From positions 3,534,001 to 3,598,000 of the forward strand of contig NZ_CP118270.1 of assembly GCF_028771845.1 (NCBI RefSeq): a stretch of DNA of 64,000 nt, in the 5' to 3' direction. The notes under the pieces were generated by a model. It searched no databases, was not told where the DNA came from, and saw only the letters and a program-made list of their open reading frames with translations. The number at the start of each line of letters is the position of its first letter. Position 1 is the stretch's first letter. Positions 29,883-39,697 of the stretch are shown piece by piece. Origin of the DNA: Paenibacillus marchantiae (GTDB lineage: Bacteria; Bacillota; Bacilli; Paenibacillales; Paenibacillaceae). A program made the translations under genes and the position numbers.

Positions 29883-32800
29883 ATGTTTTTGAAACGGATT
29901 GAACTGGGTGGATTCAAGTCATTCGCCGACAAAACGGAAATGGAATTCGTTCGTGGCATAACCGCTGTTGTGGGCCCGAACGGAAGTGGCAAAAGTAACA
30001 TTTCAGACGGCATACGCTGGGTTCTTGGGGAACAAAGCGCCAAATCACTGCGTGGTGGCAAAATGGAAGATATCATTTTTGCCGGCAGTGATGCACGGAA
30101 GGCTGTTAACTATGGTGAAGTTTCGTTGACGCTGGATAACGAAGATCATGCGCTTGCTCTGGATTTTGGCGAAGTAACGGTAACGCGTCGTGTACATCGC
30201 AGCGGAGACAGTGAATATTTTATCAACAAGCAGTCGTGTCGGTTGAAGGATATTACCGAATTGTTTATGGATACCGGGATCGGAAAGGAAGCTTATTCGA
30301 TTATTGGACAGGGGCGAATCGAAGAGATTCTGAGTACCCGTTCAGAGGATCGCAGGGGGATCTTTGAAGAGGCATCAGGTATTGTTAAATATAAATCTCG
30401 CAAACGGGATGCTACTCGCAAACTGGATGAGACGGAACAGAATTTATTGCGCATTCATGACCTGGTCACCGAGCTAGAAGACCAGATTGGTCCGTTAAAG
30501 GAACAATCGGAGAAAGCAATCCATTATAAGGAATTGCGTGGACAGCTGAAATCACAGGAAATCTCCATGTATGTGTATCAGATTGAACAAATTCACGCTT
30601 CCTGGAGCAAAGCAAACCAACGGCTTGAATCGTTGAAACAGGAAGAAGTAGGATTGGCGGCTATCGTCTCCACTCATGATGCCAAGCTGGAAAGTGACCG
30701 GAATGCACTGCGTACGCTGGAGACGGAGACGGAACAGCTGCAATCGGCCTTATTGCAATTCAGTGAAGCAACGGAGAAGAGCGAAGGGCTAGGAGAACTG
30801 CTCAAGGAGCGTTCGCGTCATCTGCAGATGAACCAGGAACAGCTTAAAGTGACGCTTGCATCGAGTGAAGAGAGACATCGGGAGCGTGAAGCCGAGTTAC
30901 TTGCATTACGCGAAAAGTTTGCCAAGCTTGAACTGGAATTGAGTGACGTAAGAAACCGCCTATCCGAAGAAGAGGCCAAACTTATCGGTGTTACTGGCGG
31001 CATTAGCCAACAGCAGGAGGAAAGCCTTAAGGGCAACTTGCTGGAACTGATGAATCAGATGGCTCAGACACGAAATGAAATTCGTTACGCCGACCAACAG
31101 AAAGAAACGCTGGAACGGCGAATGAATCGCGCGACAGAGGAATCCGGCAAGTGGGAAGGCCAGAAGGAAACGCTGGAAGCCCGCAAAACGGAGATTGAGA
31201 AAAAAGTTGTTCGTTTGGGCAAGGAAATCAGTGATCTGCGCGGTGGATATATTACGGAAAGTGAACGTCTCCAATCGTTGCAGAAGCTGCTCGAAGAAAG
31301 CCGGGGAACTGTCCGTAAATGGGAGCAGAAGCGTGAAGCCCAGGTCTCCCGTCGCGATACAATGAAAGAGATGCAGGATGATTTTGACGGTTTCATGTTG
31401 GGTGTCAAAGAAGTTCTTAAGGCATCACGCAAAGGTACACTGAACGGGGTTCATGGAGCCGTTGCAGAGCTCGTTAAAGTGCCTGAGAAGATCGAACTTG
31501 CGGTAGAGACAGCGATGGGCGCTTCCCTGCAGCATGTCGTCATGGAGAATGAATCGGTTTCCAGACAGGCGATCGCTTTTCTGAAACAACGTCAATTGGG
31601 CAGAGCTACGTTCCTCCCGCTGGATGTTATTCGTGCACGTACCATTGGTGCGGGTGAACGTTCGATGATCGAAGGCATGGATGGTTTTGTGGGAATTGGT
31701 GCGGATCTCGTACAATACGAAGAACGTTATGCTGCGATCATTGGAAGCTTACTCGGAAATGTCATTATTGCGGAGAAGTTGGAGGATGCCAATAAGATCG
31801 CGGCTCGCTGCCAATATCGTTTCCGGGTCGTAACCCTGGAAGGCGATGTGGTTAACGCGGGTGGTTCGATGACTGGTGGTAGCCAGCACAAGAAAAATGT
31901 AAGTCTGCTCAGTCGCAAACGGCAGCTGGACCAGCTGGACCAGGATATTTTGGATACCGAAAATCAGATCGTAAAACTTCATCGCAGTGTGGATGATGTA
32001 AAAACTCAACTGGAGCAGTGCCAGGACAAGCTGGACGAGCTGCGTCAGTCTGGAGACGACACCCGGAATGCAGAACAGCAGGCTTCAATGGAAATGAAGC
32101 AGGTTGAGCATGAACTGCGTCACGTGCTGGAACAGGTTGCTGTAGCCGGGCAGGAGAAGAGTGGTTTTACCGAAGAAATCAAAGAGATGGATACAGCTCG
32201 CGATGTCGCCGTGAAGAAGCTGGAGCAGCTTGAGGAAGAAGAGAAGGCAACTCATAGGGCCATTCATGCCGCAGAATTTGCGCGTAAAGCGAATGAATCG
32301 GCGAAGGAGGAATTGCAGACCCAACTCACTGATCTGAAAGTCCGAGAGGGGAAACTGGATCAGGAACGATTCTCCAACGAAGAGCAATTGCGTCGTCTGG
32401 AGCGCGAAGTGGATTCACTGGTGAAGGATCTTCGTCAAAATCGCACGTTGCTAGCCTCCATGGAAGCCGATCTGAAGAAAACAGAGACTGAGAGTGTTAA
32501 ACAGATTGAAGATCTTAACCAATACAAGCTGAAAAAAGCGGAATCTGCACAGGAGCTGGACTTCAAGCGTGCTGCCCGAAGCGAGCTGTCGAAGAAGCTT
32601 GAGCTTGCCGAGAGTGAAACGAAGGAACAACGCACACAGCTGAAAGCTGTGGAGGAACAGATGCGACAAACGGAAATTTCTGTGAACAGACTTGATGTTG
32701 AGTTGGAAAATATTCTGCGCAAACTGATGGATGAGTATGAGCTCGGCTATGAACTCGCCAAAGAGCGTTATCCAGTACCAGAAGATGTGGAGAGCACACA

Positions 32801-33452
32801 AGCTGAGGTTCAGAAACTGAAGCGCAGCATTGCAGCTCTTGGCGACGTCAATCTGGGAGCCATCGAGGAATTCCAGCGGGTTAACGAACGGTATGAGTTC
32901 CTCAGCACGCAGAAGAATGACCTGGTTGAAGCCAAAACAACGTTGTATCAGGTTATTCGAGAGATGGAAGACGAGATGGCCAAACGATTCAAGGCAACAT
33001 TTGATGCGATTCGCCGGGAGTTTGGGGCTGTTTTCACCAAGCTGTTTGGCGGAGGGCGCGCGGATCTTGTATTGATGGACCCTGAGCGTTTGCTCGATAC
33101 GGGCATTGATATCGTCGCACAGCCGCCAGGCAAAAAGCTGCAAAACCTGCAGCTATTATCCGGTGGGGAACGAGCGTTGACCGCGATGGCACTCTTATTC
33201 GCTATTCTGCATGTTAAGCCGGTACCGTTCTGCGTACTGGATGAAGTAGAAGCGGCGCTGGATGAAGCTAACGTGGTGCGTTTTGCCCAGTATTTGCGTG
33301 AGTTCTCGGAACAAACACAATTCATCGTTGTTACACACCGCAAAGGCACAATGGAAGAAGCGGATGTACTGTATGGTGTCACGATGGAAGAGGGCGGAGT
33401 ATCCAAGCTCGTTTCGGTTAAACTGGAAGATGAGGAAGCTGTCATTGCCTAA
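29883..33452 (+). CDS. smc: Chromosome segregation ATPase SMC
   Basis: A 1189-residue condensin subunit that organises and segregates the chromosome with ScpA and ScpB. Walker A GPNGSGKS is at 31-38, then long coiled coil (about 165-505), hinge (about 515-680, LNGVHGAVAELVKVPEKIELAVETAMG), a second coiled coil (about 685-1015), signature LLSGGERALTAMALLFAI and Walker B FCVLDEVEAALDEANV. ATG 29883 gives the conserved MFLKRIELGGFKSFADKT. The AGGAGGTG is 12 bases away, slightly long; in-frame TTG or GTG codons upstream are less likely. Confidence 0.97.
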   Translation: MFLKRIELGGFKSFADKTEMEFVRGITAVVGPNGSGKSNISDGIRWVLGEQSAKSLRGGKMEDIIFAGSDARKAVNYGEVSLTLDNEDHALALDFGEVTVTRRVHRSGDSEYFINKQSCRLKDITELFMDTGIGKEAYSIIGQGRIEEILSTRSEDRRGIFEEASGIVKYKSRKRDATRKLDETEQNLLRIHDLVTELEDQIGPLKEQSEKAIHYKELRGQLKSQEISMYVYQIEQIHASWSKANQRLESLKQEEVGLAAIVSTHDAKLESDRNALRTLETETEQLQSALLQFSEATEKSEGLGELLKERSRHLQMNQEQLKVTLASSEERHREREAELLALREKFAKLELELSDVRNRLSEEEAKLIGVTGGISQQQEESLKGNLLELMNQMAQTRNEIRYADQQKETLERRMNRATEESGKWEGQKETLEARKTEIEKKVVRLGKEISDLRGGYITESERLQSLQKLLEESRGTVRKWEQKREAQVSRRDTMKEMQDDFDGFMLGVKEVLKASRKGTLNGVHGAVAELVKVPEKIELAVETAMGASLQHVVMENESVSRQAIAFLKQRQLGRATFLPLDVIRARTIGAGERSMIEGMDGFVGIGADLVQYEERYAAIIGSLLGNVIIAEKLEDANKIAARCQYRFRVVTLEGDVVNAGGSMTGGSQHKKNVSLLSRKRQLDQLDQDILDTENQIVKLHRSVDDVKTQLEQCQDKLDELRQSGDDTRNAEQQASMEMKQVEHELRHVLEQVAVAGQEKSGFTEEIKEMDTARDVAVKKLEQLEEEEKATHRAIHAAEFARKANESAKEELQTQLTDLKVREGKLDQERFSNEEQLRRLEREVDSLVKDLRQNRTLLASMEADLKKTETESVKQIEDLNQYKLKKAESAQELDFKRAARSELSKKLELAESETKEQRTQLKAVEEQMRQTEISVNRLDVELENILRKLMDEYELGYELAKERYPVPEDVESTQAEVQKLKRSIAALGDVNLGAIEEFQRVNERYEFLSTQKNDLVEAKTTLYQVIREMEDEMAKRFKATFDAIRREFGAVFTKLFGGGRADLVLMDPERLLDTGIDIVAQPPGKKLQNLQLLSGGERALTAMALLFAILHVKPVPFCVLDEVEAALDEANVVRFAQYLREFSEQTQFIVVTHRKGTMEEADVLYGVTMEEGGVSKLVSVKLEDEEAVIA

Positions 33453-33527
33453 TCTTTGAGTTGGTTGTCACGCATGAACTCATCTAATATCATTTAAACT
33501 AAGAAATGTACACGATGGAGGGGCTTT

Positions 33528-34541
33528 ATGAGTTTTTTTAAAAAGCTGAGAGACAGCATTGCAAGCAAAACGGAGTCGGTTACCAAACAGTTCAAGGACG
33601 GGTTGGAAAAGACGCGTAAAGGCCTTGTAGAGAAAGTATCGGATCTCGTTATCCGTCGCAAAAAAATCGACGAGGAATTCTATGAAGAGTTGGAAGAGAT
33701 TCTGATTGGAGCCGACGTAGGTGTCAATACGGTCATGAAACTGATTGAAGATCTGCGTGATGAGGTCAAAAAACGTAAAATTGAGGATGCGGCTGAACTA
33801 CAGCCTGTATTGTCCGAAAAACTGACGGGTTTGCTTCGTGGCGAGCAGAATAATGAACTGAAAATGAATCCGGATGGCATTACGGTCATTTTGTTTGTTG
33901 GTGTTAATGGTGTTGGTAAAACAACAACGATTGGTAAGCTGGCCCATCGCTTCAAACAGCAGGGTAAAAAGGTCATCATGGCAGCAGGTGATACGTTCCG
34001 TGCCGGAGCGATCGAACAACTCGAAGTATGGGGACAACGTGCTGGTGTGGAAGTCATCAAGCAACAATCAGGTTCTGACCCTGCAGCTGTAATGTATGAT
34101 GCTGTACAGGCTGCGAAGCAGCGGGGTGCTGATGTATTGCTCTGTGATACAGCAGGCCGTCTGCAAAATAAATCCAATCTGATGGACGAACTCAACAAAA
34201 TCTATCGTGTCATTCAACGTGAAATTCCGGAAGCACCTCATGAAGTATTAATGGTGCTGGATGCAACTACAGGTCAGAATGCACTGAATCAGGCCAAACT
34301 CTTTGGAGAGAAGAGCGGGGTAACTGGACTTGTACTGACGAAGCTGGATGGTACCGCCAAAGGTGGTATTGTTGTTGCAATTCGTCAGGAGTTGGATCTG
34401 CCTGTGAAGCTGGTCGGACTGGGTGAGAAAATTGATGATCTGCAGCCATTCGACTCGGAGCAATTCGTACATGCGTTGTTTGCCGGATTGATTCAAGAAC
34501 AGCCAGCTGAAAGTGCTGAAGAAGAGGAAGCTAATTCCTAG
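33528..34541 (+). CDS. ftsY: Signal recognition particle receptor FtsY
   Basis: SRP-type GTPase that docks SRP-ribosome complexes at the membrane. 337 residues, so it is the short form with an amphipathic N-terminus (SFFKKLRDSIASKTESVTKQF) and NG domain but no long acidic A domain. GTPase motifs are GVNGVGKTTTIGKLA, DTFRAGA, DTAGR and TKLDGTAKGG. It follows smc by 75 bases, with a GGAGGGG site. The usual next genes, ylxM-ffh, are separated from it here by a hemolysin III gene. Confidence 0.97.
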   Translation: MSFFKKLRDSIASKTESVTKQFKDGLEKTRKGLVEKVSDLVIRRKKIDEEFYEELEEILIGADVGVNTVMKLIEDLRDEVKKRKIEDAAELQPVLSEKLTGLLRGEQNNELKMNPDGITVILFVGVNGVGKTTTIGKLAHRFKQQGKKVIMAAGDTFRAGAIEQLEVWGQRAGVEVIKQQSGSDPAAVMYDAVQAAKQRGADVLLCDTAGRLQNKSNLMDELNKIYRVIQREIPEAPHEVLMVLDATTGQNALNQAKLFGEKSGVTGLVLTKLDGTAKGGIVVAIRQELDLPVKLVGLGEKIDDLQPFDSEQFVHALFAGLIQEQPAESAEEEEANS

Positions 34542-34569
34542 AATCATTAATAAATAGGATAGCGTTAAC

Positions 34570-34624
34570 CGTATTGCCAGTGATATACGTGATAAGTGTC
34601 ACGTGTAATGTCACTGGCAATACG
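34570..34624. repeat. Large compound inverted repeat between ftsY and hemolysin III gene
   Basis: CGTATTGCCAGTGA (34570-34583) and TCACTGGCAATACG (34611-34624) are perfect 14-base arms. Inside them lies a second perfect pair, ACGTGA/TCACGT. There is no T-run, but TATAAT follows at 34627, so it may be an operator or a cruciform-forming terminator rather than a simple Rho-independent stop. Confidence 0.7.
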
Positions 34625-34678
34625 TGTATAATGGGAATAAAGCAGGCAATGCTAAAGGGTTAGAAAGGACGGTTGAAA

Positions 34679-35326
34679 ATGGCCAATACTCATACCTATT
34701 CTCGCCGTGAAGAAGTCGCCAATGCGGTGACACATGGAATCGGCGCTGCACTCAGTGTAGCTGCACTGGTGATATTGATTGTATTTGCAAGTATGAAAGG
34801 CACGGCTTGGCATGTGGTCAGTTTCACGATCTACGGGATCACCATGCTGCTGCTCTATACGAGCTCTACACTCGTGCATGCATGGAAAGATGGAAAAGTG
34901 AAAGACTTATTTGAGATTTTCGACCATTCTTCCATATATTTGTTTATTGCGGGATCGTACACTCCACTTTTGTTTATTGCTGTTCGCGGCACACTTGGAT
35001 GGACCCTGTTCGGTATAATCTGGGGAGTCGCATTATTCGGCGTAATCTTTAAGGCGTTTTTTACGAAAAGGTTTCTGTTCATGTCCACGATTTTCTATAT
35101 TGCGATGGGCTGGCTCATCGTTATTGCCTGGCAACCGCTTATGACTGCCATCCCTACAGGCGGAATTGTGCTGCTGGTTGCTGGAGGTCTGATGTATACA
35201 CTGGGGACGCTTTTTTATGTTTGGCGTGGATTTCCGTACCACCATGCGATTTGGCATCTCTTTGTGCTCGCAGGCAGTATTCTTCATTTCTTTATGGTAC
35301 TTCTGTACCTGACACCACTTCGGTAG
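34679..35326 (+). CDS. Hemolysin III / PAQR family membrane protein
   Basis: A 215-residue seven-TM protein of the HlyIII (YqfA) branch of the PAQR family, probable zinc-dependent membrane hydrolases. Family landmarks are the N-terminal RREEVANAVTHGIGAALS, the TSSTLVHAW and DHSSIYLFIAGSYTP motifs, and the C-terminal HAIWHLFVLAGSILHF. They supply the conserved Ser, Asp and three His of the metal site. ATG 34679 is 9 bases after GAAAGGA; an in-frame TTG at 34673 is too close. The name hemolysin is historical; a haemolytic role is not implied. Confidence 0.93.
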   Translation: MANTHTYSRREEVANAVTHGIGAALSVAALVILIVFASMKGTAWHVVSFTIYGITMLLLYTSSTLVHAWKDGKVKDLFEIFDHSSIYLFIAGSYTPLLFIAVRGTLGWTLFGIIWGVALFGVIFKAFFTKRFLFMSTIFYIAMGWLIVIAWQPLMTAIPTGGIVLLVAGGLMYTLGTLFYVWRGFPYHHAIWHLFVLAGSILHFFMVLLYLTPLR

Positions 35327-35345
35327 GCCACGGTAGATAGCGTAA

Positions 35346-35388
35346 AACGAATCGGCTCCATCTGTGGAGACCCATTCGTTTTTTTTGT
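35346..35388 (+). terminator. Terminator after the hemolysin III gene
   Basis: AACGAAT...ATTCGTT with inner CTCCA/TGGAG pairing, followed by eight T. Confidence 0.85.
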
Positions 35389-35504
35389 TCTATATAAATG
35401 ACACAGCAGGCTGAATTCTACTGTAGATGAATGGCTAAGATCAACCTTGTAGGCACGAAAAATGAGTGTAAAATGAACGTTTTTATTGTGACAAGTATTT
35501 TTGC

Positions 35505-35533
35505 TTGACAACCTGATTTGTTTTAGGTATTAT
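35505..35533 (+). promoter_or_regulatory. Sigma-A promoter of the ylxM-ffh operon
   Basis: TTGACA (35505-35510), 17-base spacer, TATTAT (35528-35533). It lies about 55 bases upstream of ylxM and downstream of a terminator, so ylxM-ffh starts its own transcript. Confidence 0.75.
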
Positions 35534-35588
35534 TAGGAACGTTGCAAGAGTGTAAAGTGTTTTTCCTTGACGAAGGGAGTGCCCCGTT

Positions 35589-35939
35589 ATGAGTCAAGAA
35601 AACCGGCTTGAGAAGACAAACCGGATTAACTTGCTGTTTGCTTTCTATGAACGGTTGCTTACCGAGAAACAGCAGACTTTTCTAAAGTATTACTTTCATG
35701 ATGATTTCTCGCTGGGCGAGATTGCAGCCGAGTTCGAGATCAGCCGCCAGGCGGTATACGAGCATATCAAGCGTGCCGAACAAGTGCTGGAAAATTACGA
35801 AAGCAAGCTTGGCTTGCTGGAGAAGCACGAACGGCGCAACCGTAATCTTGAAGATTTGCAAAATGCATTGGAGCGCGTAGGCGTTTCCATTGATAACAAC
35901 CAACAAATAAACGATATTATTCATCAACTCAGAGAGTAG
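35589..35939 (+). CDS. ylxM: YlxM family DNA-binding protein
   Basis: A 116-residue helix-turn-helix protein of the UPF0122 (p13/YlxM) family. NRINLLFAFYERLLTEKQQTFLKYYFHDDFSLGEIA followed by FEISRQAVYEHIKRAEQVLENYE is a sigma-70 region-4-like HTH. It is encoded next to ffh across Firmicutes. In streptococci it associates with the SRP and modulates FtsY/Ffh GTPase activity. ATG 35589 follows AAGGGAG. Confidence 0.95.
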   Translation: MSQENRLEKTNRINLLFAFYERLLTEKQQTFLKYYFHDDFSLGEIAAEFEISRQAVYEHIKRAEQVLENYESKLGLLEKHERRNRNLEDLQNALERVGVSIDNNQQINDIIHQLRE

Positions 35940-36004
35940 TTCGTAAGAGTTGAATGAAACGTATCGGTCCTGAAAACAGTATTACAGCTTAAGGAGGTGG
36001 GATC

Positions 36005-37381
36005 ATGGCATTTGAAGGATTAACGACCCGATTGCAGAATGTGTTCAGCAAGCTGCGCGGCAAAGGCAAGGTGTCAGATGAAGATGTTGCCGAAGCTATG
36101 CGCGAGGTACGTCTGGCATTGCTCGAAGCGGATGTAAACTTCAAAGTGGTCAAGGAATTCATCGCCAAGGTGAAAGAGAAGGCTGTTGGCAAAGAAGTGA
36201 TGGAGAGCTTCACGCCAGGAATGGTCATTATCGACATCGTAAACAAGGAACTGACGGATTTGATGGGTGGAAGCCAGTCGAAGCTGGCTAAAGCGAACAA
36301 ACCGCCTACGGTACTGATGATGGTTGGTTTGCAGGGTGCAGGTAAAACGACTACATCCGGTAAACTGGCTAAAATGCTGCAAAAGCAGAATAGTAGACCG
36401 TTGCTTGTTGCAGGAGATATTTATCGTCCAGCAGCGATCAAGCAGTTGCAAGTGCTCGGCGAGCAGATCAAAGCGCCGGTATTCACACTGGGAGATCAGA
36501 CAAGCCCTGTAGAAATTGCACGTCAGGGTCTGCAGCATGCCAAGGACAACGGCAATGACTATGTCATTATCGATACAGCTGGACGCCTGCATGTCGATGA
36601 AGAACTGATGGAAGAGCTTCGTCAGATTCACAGCGTAGTAAATCCCGATGAAGTATTGCTTGTCGTAGACAGCATGACAGGTCAGGATGCAGTTAATGTG
36701 GCAGAACACTTTAACCAGCAGCTTAATCTGACGGGTGTCGTTCTGACAAAGCTTGACGGAGATACTCGTGGTGGTGCCGCGCTTTCCGTTAAAGCAGTCA
36801 CCGGTTGCCCAATCAAGTTTGCTTCCCTTGGTGAGAAACTTGATGCACTGGAACCTTTCCATCCGGAGCGTATGGCTTCACGTATTCTTGGTATGGGTGA
36901 TATGCTCTCTCTGATTGAGAAAGCACAGTCCAACATTGATACCGATAAAGCCAAGGAAATGGAACGGAAGATGCGTAATGCAGAATTCACGTTTGAAGAT
37001 TTCCTGGAGCAAATGGATCAAGTGAAAAAGCTGGGGCCAATTGATCAGATCATGGATATGATTCCTGGTATGGGCAAGATGAAACAAGCCAAGGACCTGA
37101 AGGTTGATGATAAACAGATGGGCCGGATCGAAGCGATCGTGTACTCCATGACGACCGAGGAGAAACGTAACCCTGATATGATCAACCATAGCCGCCGGAA
37201 GCGGATTGCTACAGGTAGTGGAACATCCCTGGCCGAAGTAAACCGTCTGATCAAGCAGTTTGATGAGATGCGCCGCATGATGAAACAGTTCTCGGATATG
37301 ATGGGACCTAAAGGCGGCAAGAACAAAGCGATGAAGCAGCTCAAAGGTTTGGGCAAAGGAATGAAGTTTCCTTTCCGTTGA
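36005..37381 (+). CDS. ffh: Signal recognition particle protein Ffh
   Basis: SRP54 GTPase that binds signal peptides and the 4.5S/scRNA. 458 residues. N domain at 1-90, and G domain with GLQGAGKTTTSGKLA, DIYRPAA, DTAGR and TKLDGDTRGG. The Met-rich M domain (about 300-445) includes RRMMKQFSDMMGPKGGKNK, with the RNA-binding RRKRIATGSGTSLAEVN. AAGGAGGTGGG precedes the ATG. First large gene of the ylxM-ffh-rpsP-khpA-rimM-trmD operon. Confidence 0.98.
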   Translation: MAFEGLTTRLQNVFSKLRGKGKVSDEDVAEAMREVRLALLEADVNFKVVKEFIAKVKEKAVGKEVMESFTPGMVIIDIVNKELTDLMGGSQSKLAKANKPPTVLMMVGLQGAGKTTTSGKLAKMLQKQNSRPLLVAGDIYRPAAIKQLQVLGEQIKAPVFTLGDQTSPVEIARQGLQHAKDNGNDYVIIDTAGRLHVDEELMEELRQIHSVVNPDEVLLVVDSMTGQDAVNVAEHFNQQLNLTGVVLTKLDGDTRGGAALSVKAVTGCPIKFASLGEKLDALEPFHPERMASRILGMGDMLSLIEKAQSNIDTDKAKEMERKMRNAEFTFEDFLEQMDQVKKLGPIDQIMDMIPGMGKMKQAKDLKVDDKQMGRIEAIVYSMTTEEKRNPDMINHSRRKRIATGSGTSLAEVNRLIKQFDEMRRMMKQFSDMMGPKGGKNKAMKQLKGLGKGMKFPFR

Positions 37382-37435
37382 TTCTGGGAGCAGCTGAACG
37401 ATATACAGATTTCATTGAAGGAGGTGAATTTTCAA

Positions 37436-37708
37436 ATGGCAGTTCGTATTCGTCTGAAACGTATGGGTGCTCACAAAGCTCCTTTCTACCGCGTAGTGGT
37501 ATCGGATTCCCGTTCCCCACGTGACGGTCGTTTTATCGAGGAGATCGGTTACTACAACCCGGTTGAACAACCGGCTGTTGTTAAGATCGATGAAGATAAA
37601 GCATTGCAATGGCTTCAAAACGGTGCACAAGCATCTGACACTGTCCGCAACTTGCTGAGCAAAGCGGGCGTGATGAAGAAGTTCCACGAGTCTAAATTGA
37701 CTAAATAA
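37436..37708 (+). CDS. rpsP: 30S ribosomal protein S16
   Basis: A 90-residue small-subunit protein with the invariant start [22 protein letters not shown] and [11 protein letters not shown] 37436 is 9 bases after AAGGAGGTG; the in-frame ATG at 37415 overlaps that site. Follows ffh in the conserved order. Confidence 0.98.
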   Translation: MAVRIRLKRMGAHKAPFYRVVVSDSRSPRDGRFIEEIGYYNPVEQPAVVKIDEDKALQWLQNGAQASDTVRNLLSKAGVMKKFHESKLTK

Positions 37709-37731
37709 GGTGCTGATTCGGAGGGTCCTCT

Positions 37732-37962
37732 ATGGAAGAATTAGTAAGCATAATTGCTAAGGCTTTGGTCGATCATCCGGAAGATGTGGCGGTTCGGACG
37801 GTTGAGAAAGACCGGCTTGTCGTTTATGAGTTAACCGTTCATCCTGACGATGTTGGGAAAGTGATTGGTAAACAGGGGCGAATCGCAAAGTCTCTTCGTA
37901 CAGTCGTCACATCAGCAGCAGTTAAGATGGATAAACGGGTAACCGTTGATATCATATCTTAA
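37732..37962 (+). CDS. khpA: KH domain RNA-binding protein KhpA (YlqC)
   Basis: A 76-residue single KH domain with the GxxG loop in VIGKQGRIAKSLRTVV. With KhpB (Jag) it forms an RNA-binding pair that affects cell elongation and small RNA biology in Gram-positives. Always found between rpsP and rimM. GGAGGG precedes the ATG. Confidence 0.95.
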   Translation: MEELVSIIAKALVDHPEDVAVRTVEKDRLVVYELTVHPDDVGKVIGKQGRIAKSLRTVVTSAAVKMDKRVTVDIIS

Positions 37963-37969
37963 AGATATA

Positions 37970-38007
37970 CGAAAGGGGGTTAGGATGCATGTCCTAGCCC
38001 CCTTTCG
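37970..38007 (+). other. Near-perfect hairpin between khpA and rimM
   Basis: CGAAAGGGGGTTAGGA TGCATG TCCTAGCCCCCTTTCG pairs over 16 positions with one G-U. No T-run follows outside the stem, so read-through to rimM-trmD is expected. It may be an RNase processing site or a weak terminator that separates the ribosomal from the modification genes. Confidence 0.65.
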
Positions 38008-38200
38008 TGCATGCTGAAACTTAAATAATAGGATTGAAAAAGCTCGTCAAGTATGATTATCAGCGGAAGTAGTGAAGGGTACGGAATCGATCCCAAGAAG
38101 CGTTAGGATAACAGCGATGCGAAGAACGATCCGTAACCAGAACGGCTGCGGGAGATCATCACATATACGTACCAATATGAATGGATTGTAGGAGGAAAGT

Positions 38201-38713
38201 ATGGCAGAGTTTATGAATGTAGGTAAAATCGTCAATACGCATGGAATTCGTGGCGAGGTGAGAATCATGCCTTTAACTGATTTTCCGGAAGTGCGTTTTG
38301 CGAAAAATGCAGAGTTGTTTTTCTTTACACCAGATAATCATCCAGTTATGGTTAACGTGGAATCTGCACGTTTGCATAAGAATATGTATATTCTTCGTCT
38401 GAAAGAGTATGGCAACATTAATGAAGTAGAGAAGTTTAAAGGCGGCATGGCCAAAGTGTTAAAAGAGAATCTGGCAGAGCTGGAGGAAGGTGAATACTAC
38501 TTCCATCAAATCGTTGGGTGTTCTGTCATCACCGAAGAGGGTGAAACACTTGGAACCATCTCTGAGATTTTGACTCCTGGAGCGAATGATGTATGGGTTG
38601 TCAAAACGCCTGCAGGTAAAGAAATTCTGCTTCCGGTTATTGATGATGTTGTTCTTGATGTGGATGTTAAAGAGAAGCAAGTCAAGGTTCACCTGATGGA
38701 AGGGCTGCTGTAA
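38201..38713 (+). CDS. rimM: Ribosome maturation factor RimM
   Basis: A 170-residue 30S maturation factor that binds S19. The N-terminal RimM domain begins [19 protein letters not shown], and the C-terminal PRC barrel has [19 protein letters not shown] and [30 protein letters not shown] precedes ATG 38201. The stop is one base before trmD. The 238-base gap before it has the hairpin at 37970 and no gene. Confidence 0.97.
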   Translation: MAEFMNVGKIVNTHGIRGEVRIMPLTDFPEVRFAKNAELFFFTPDNHPVMVNVESARLHKNMYILRLKEYGNINEVEKFKGGMAKVLKENLAELEEGEYYFHQIVGCSVITEEGETLGTISEILTPGANDVWVVKTPAGKEILLPVIDDVVLDVDVKEKQVKVHLMEGLL

Positions 38714-38714
38714 C

Positions 38715-39482
38715 ATGAAAGTGGATGTATTAACCCTATTCCCGGAAATGTTTGACGGCGTGTTCGGAACCAGCATTCTGGGCAAAGCCCAAACCAAAGG
38801 ACTTGTATCTCTGGGAGCAACAAACTTTCGGAATTTTGCGACCAATAAACATAATACAGTTGACGATGCACCTTATGGCGGAGGTGGAGGTATGGTATTG
38901 AAGCCAGATCCGATCTTTGCTGCTGTTGAGGATGTATTAGAACAACGGGGCGAAGCTGCAGCAAAGATGAAACCGCCACGTATCATTCTAATGTGCCCGC
39001 AAGGTGAGACGTTCACACAGAAAAAAGCAGAAGAACTTGTACAAGAAGATCATCTGATTTTTATTTGTGGACATTATGAAGGCTACGATGAGCGTATCCG
39101 TGAATTTCTTGTGACGGACGAATTGTCGATTGGTGATTACGTGCTGACGGGTGGCGAACTGCCTGCGATGGTGGCGATTGACAGTATTGTGCGCCTTATT
39201 CCGGGTGTACTGGGTAATGAGACAAGTGCTGTAACGGATTCATTCAGTACCGGATTGCTCGAATACCCGCACTACACACGTCCTCCGGAATTTAGAGGTA
39301 TGAAGGTGCCCGATATGTTGTTATCTGGACATCATCTGAATATTGAGGCATGGCGCAGGGAGCAATCCTTGCTTCGTACGCTGGAACGCAGACCGGATAT
39401 GTTGGAGACGGCGGACTTGACGGACAAAGAACGAGTTTGGTTAAACAAGCTTCGTTCCGATCGTGAAAAGAATGCAGAGTAA
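38715..39482 (+). CDS. trmD: tRNA (guanine(37)-N1)-methyltransferase TrmD
   Basis: SPOUT-fold enzyme that forms m1G37, which prevents frameshifting. 255 residues. [47 protein letters not shown] and the C-terminal helical domain with [18 protein letters not shown] are diagnostic. It starts one base after the rimM stop. rplS normally follows directly; here a terminator and two other genes intervene. Confidence 0.98.
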   Translation: MKVDVLTLFPEMFDGVFGTSILGKAQTKGLVSLGATNFRNFATNKHNTVDDAPYGGGGGMVLKPDPIFAAVEDVLEQRGEAAAKMKPPRIILMCPQGETFTQKKAEELVQEDHLIFICGHYEGYDERIREFLVTDELSIGDYVLTGGELPAMVAIDSIVRLIPGVLGNETSAVTDSFSTGLLEYPHYTRPPEFRGMKVPDMLLSGHHLNIEAWRREQSLLRTLERRPDMLETADLTDKERVWLNKLRSDREKNAE

Positions 39483-39532
39483 TTTGATATTATCTCGTTT
39501 GAGCTCGTAAAATAATCTCATTTGAAATCTTG

Positions 39533-39570
39533 AAAGACCAACCTTGTGATATGAAAGTTGGTCTTTTTCT
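39533..39570 (+). terminator. Terminator after trmD
   Basis: AAAGACCAAC (39533-39542) pairs with GTTGGTCTTT (39557-39566), followed by TTCT. It ends the ylxM-to-trmD transcript and implies a separate promoter for rplS. Confidence 0.85.
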
Positions 39571-39697
39571 GTATTGAACACTTTTGCCGCTTTGAACATT
39601 TTTGCATGTTCCGAAATAGGGTTGTATAAACTGAAAAATTTCTTTATGGTGATCTGAGCTAGAAGCGTATGAAGACGACATGCTGAGGAGGAAGATT

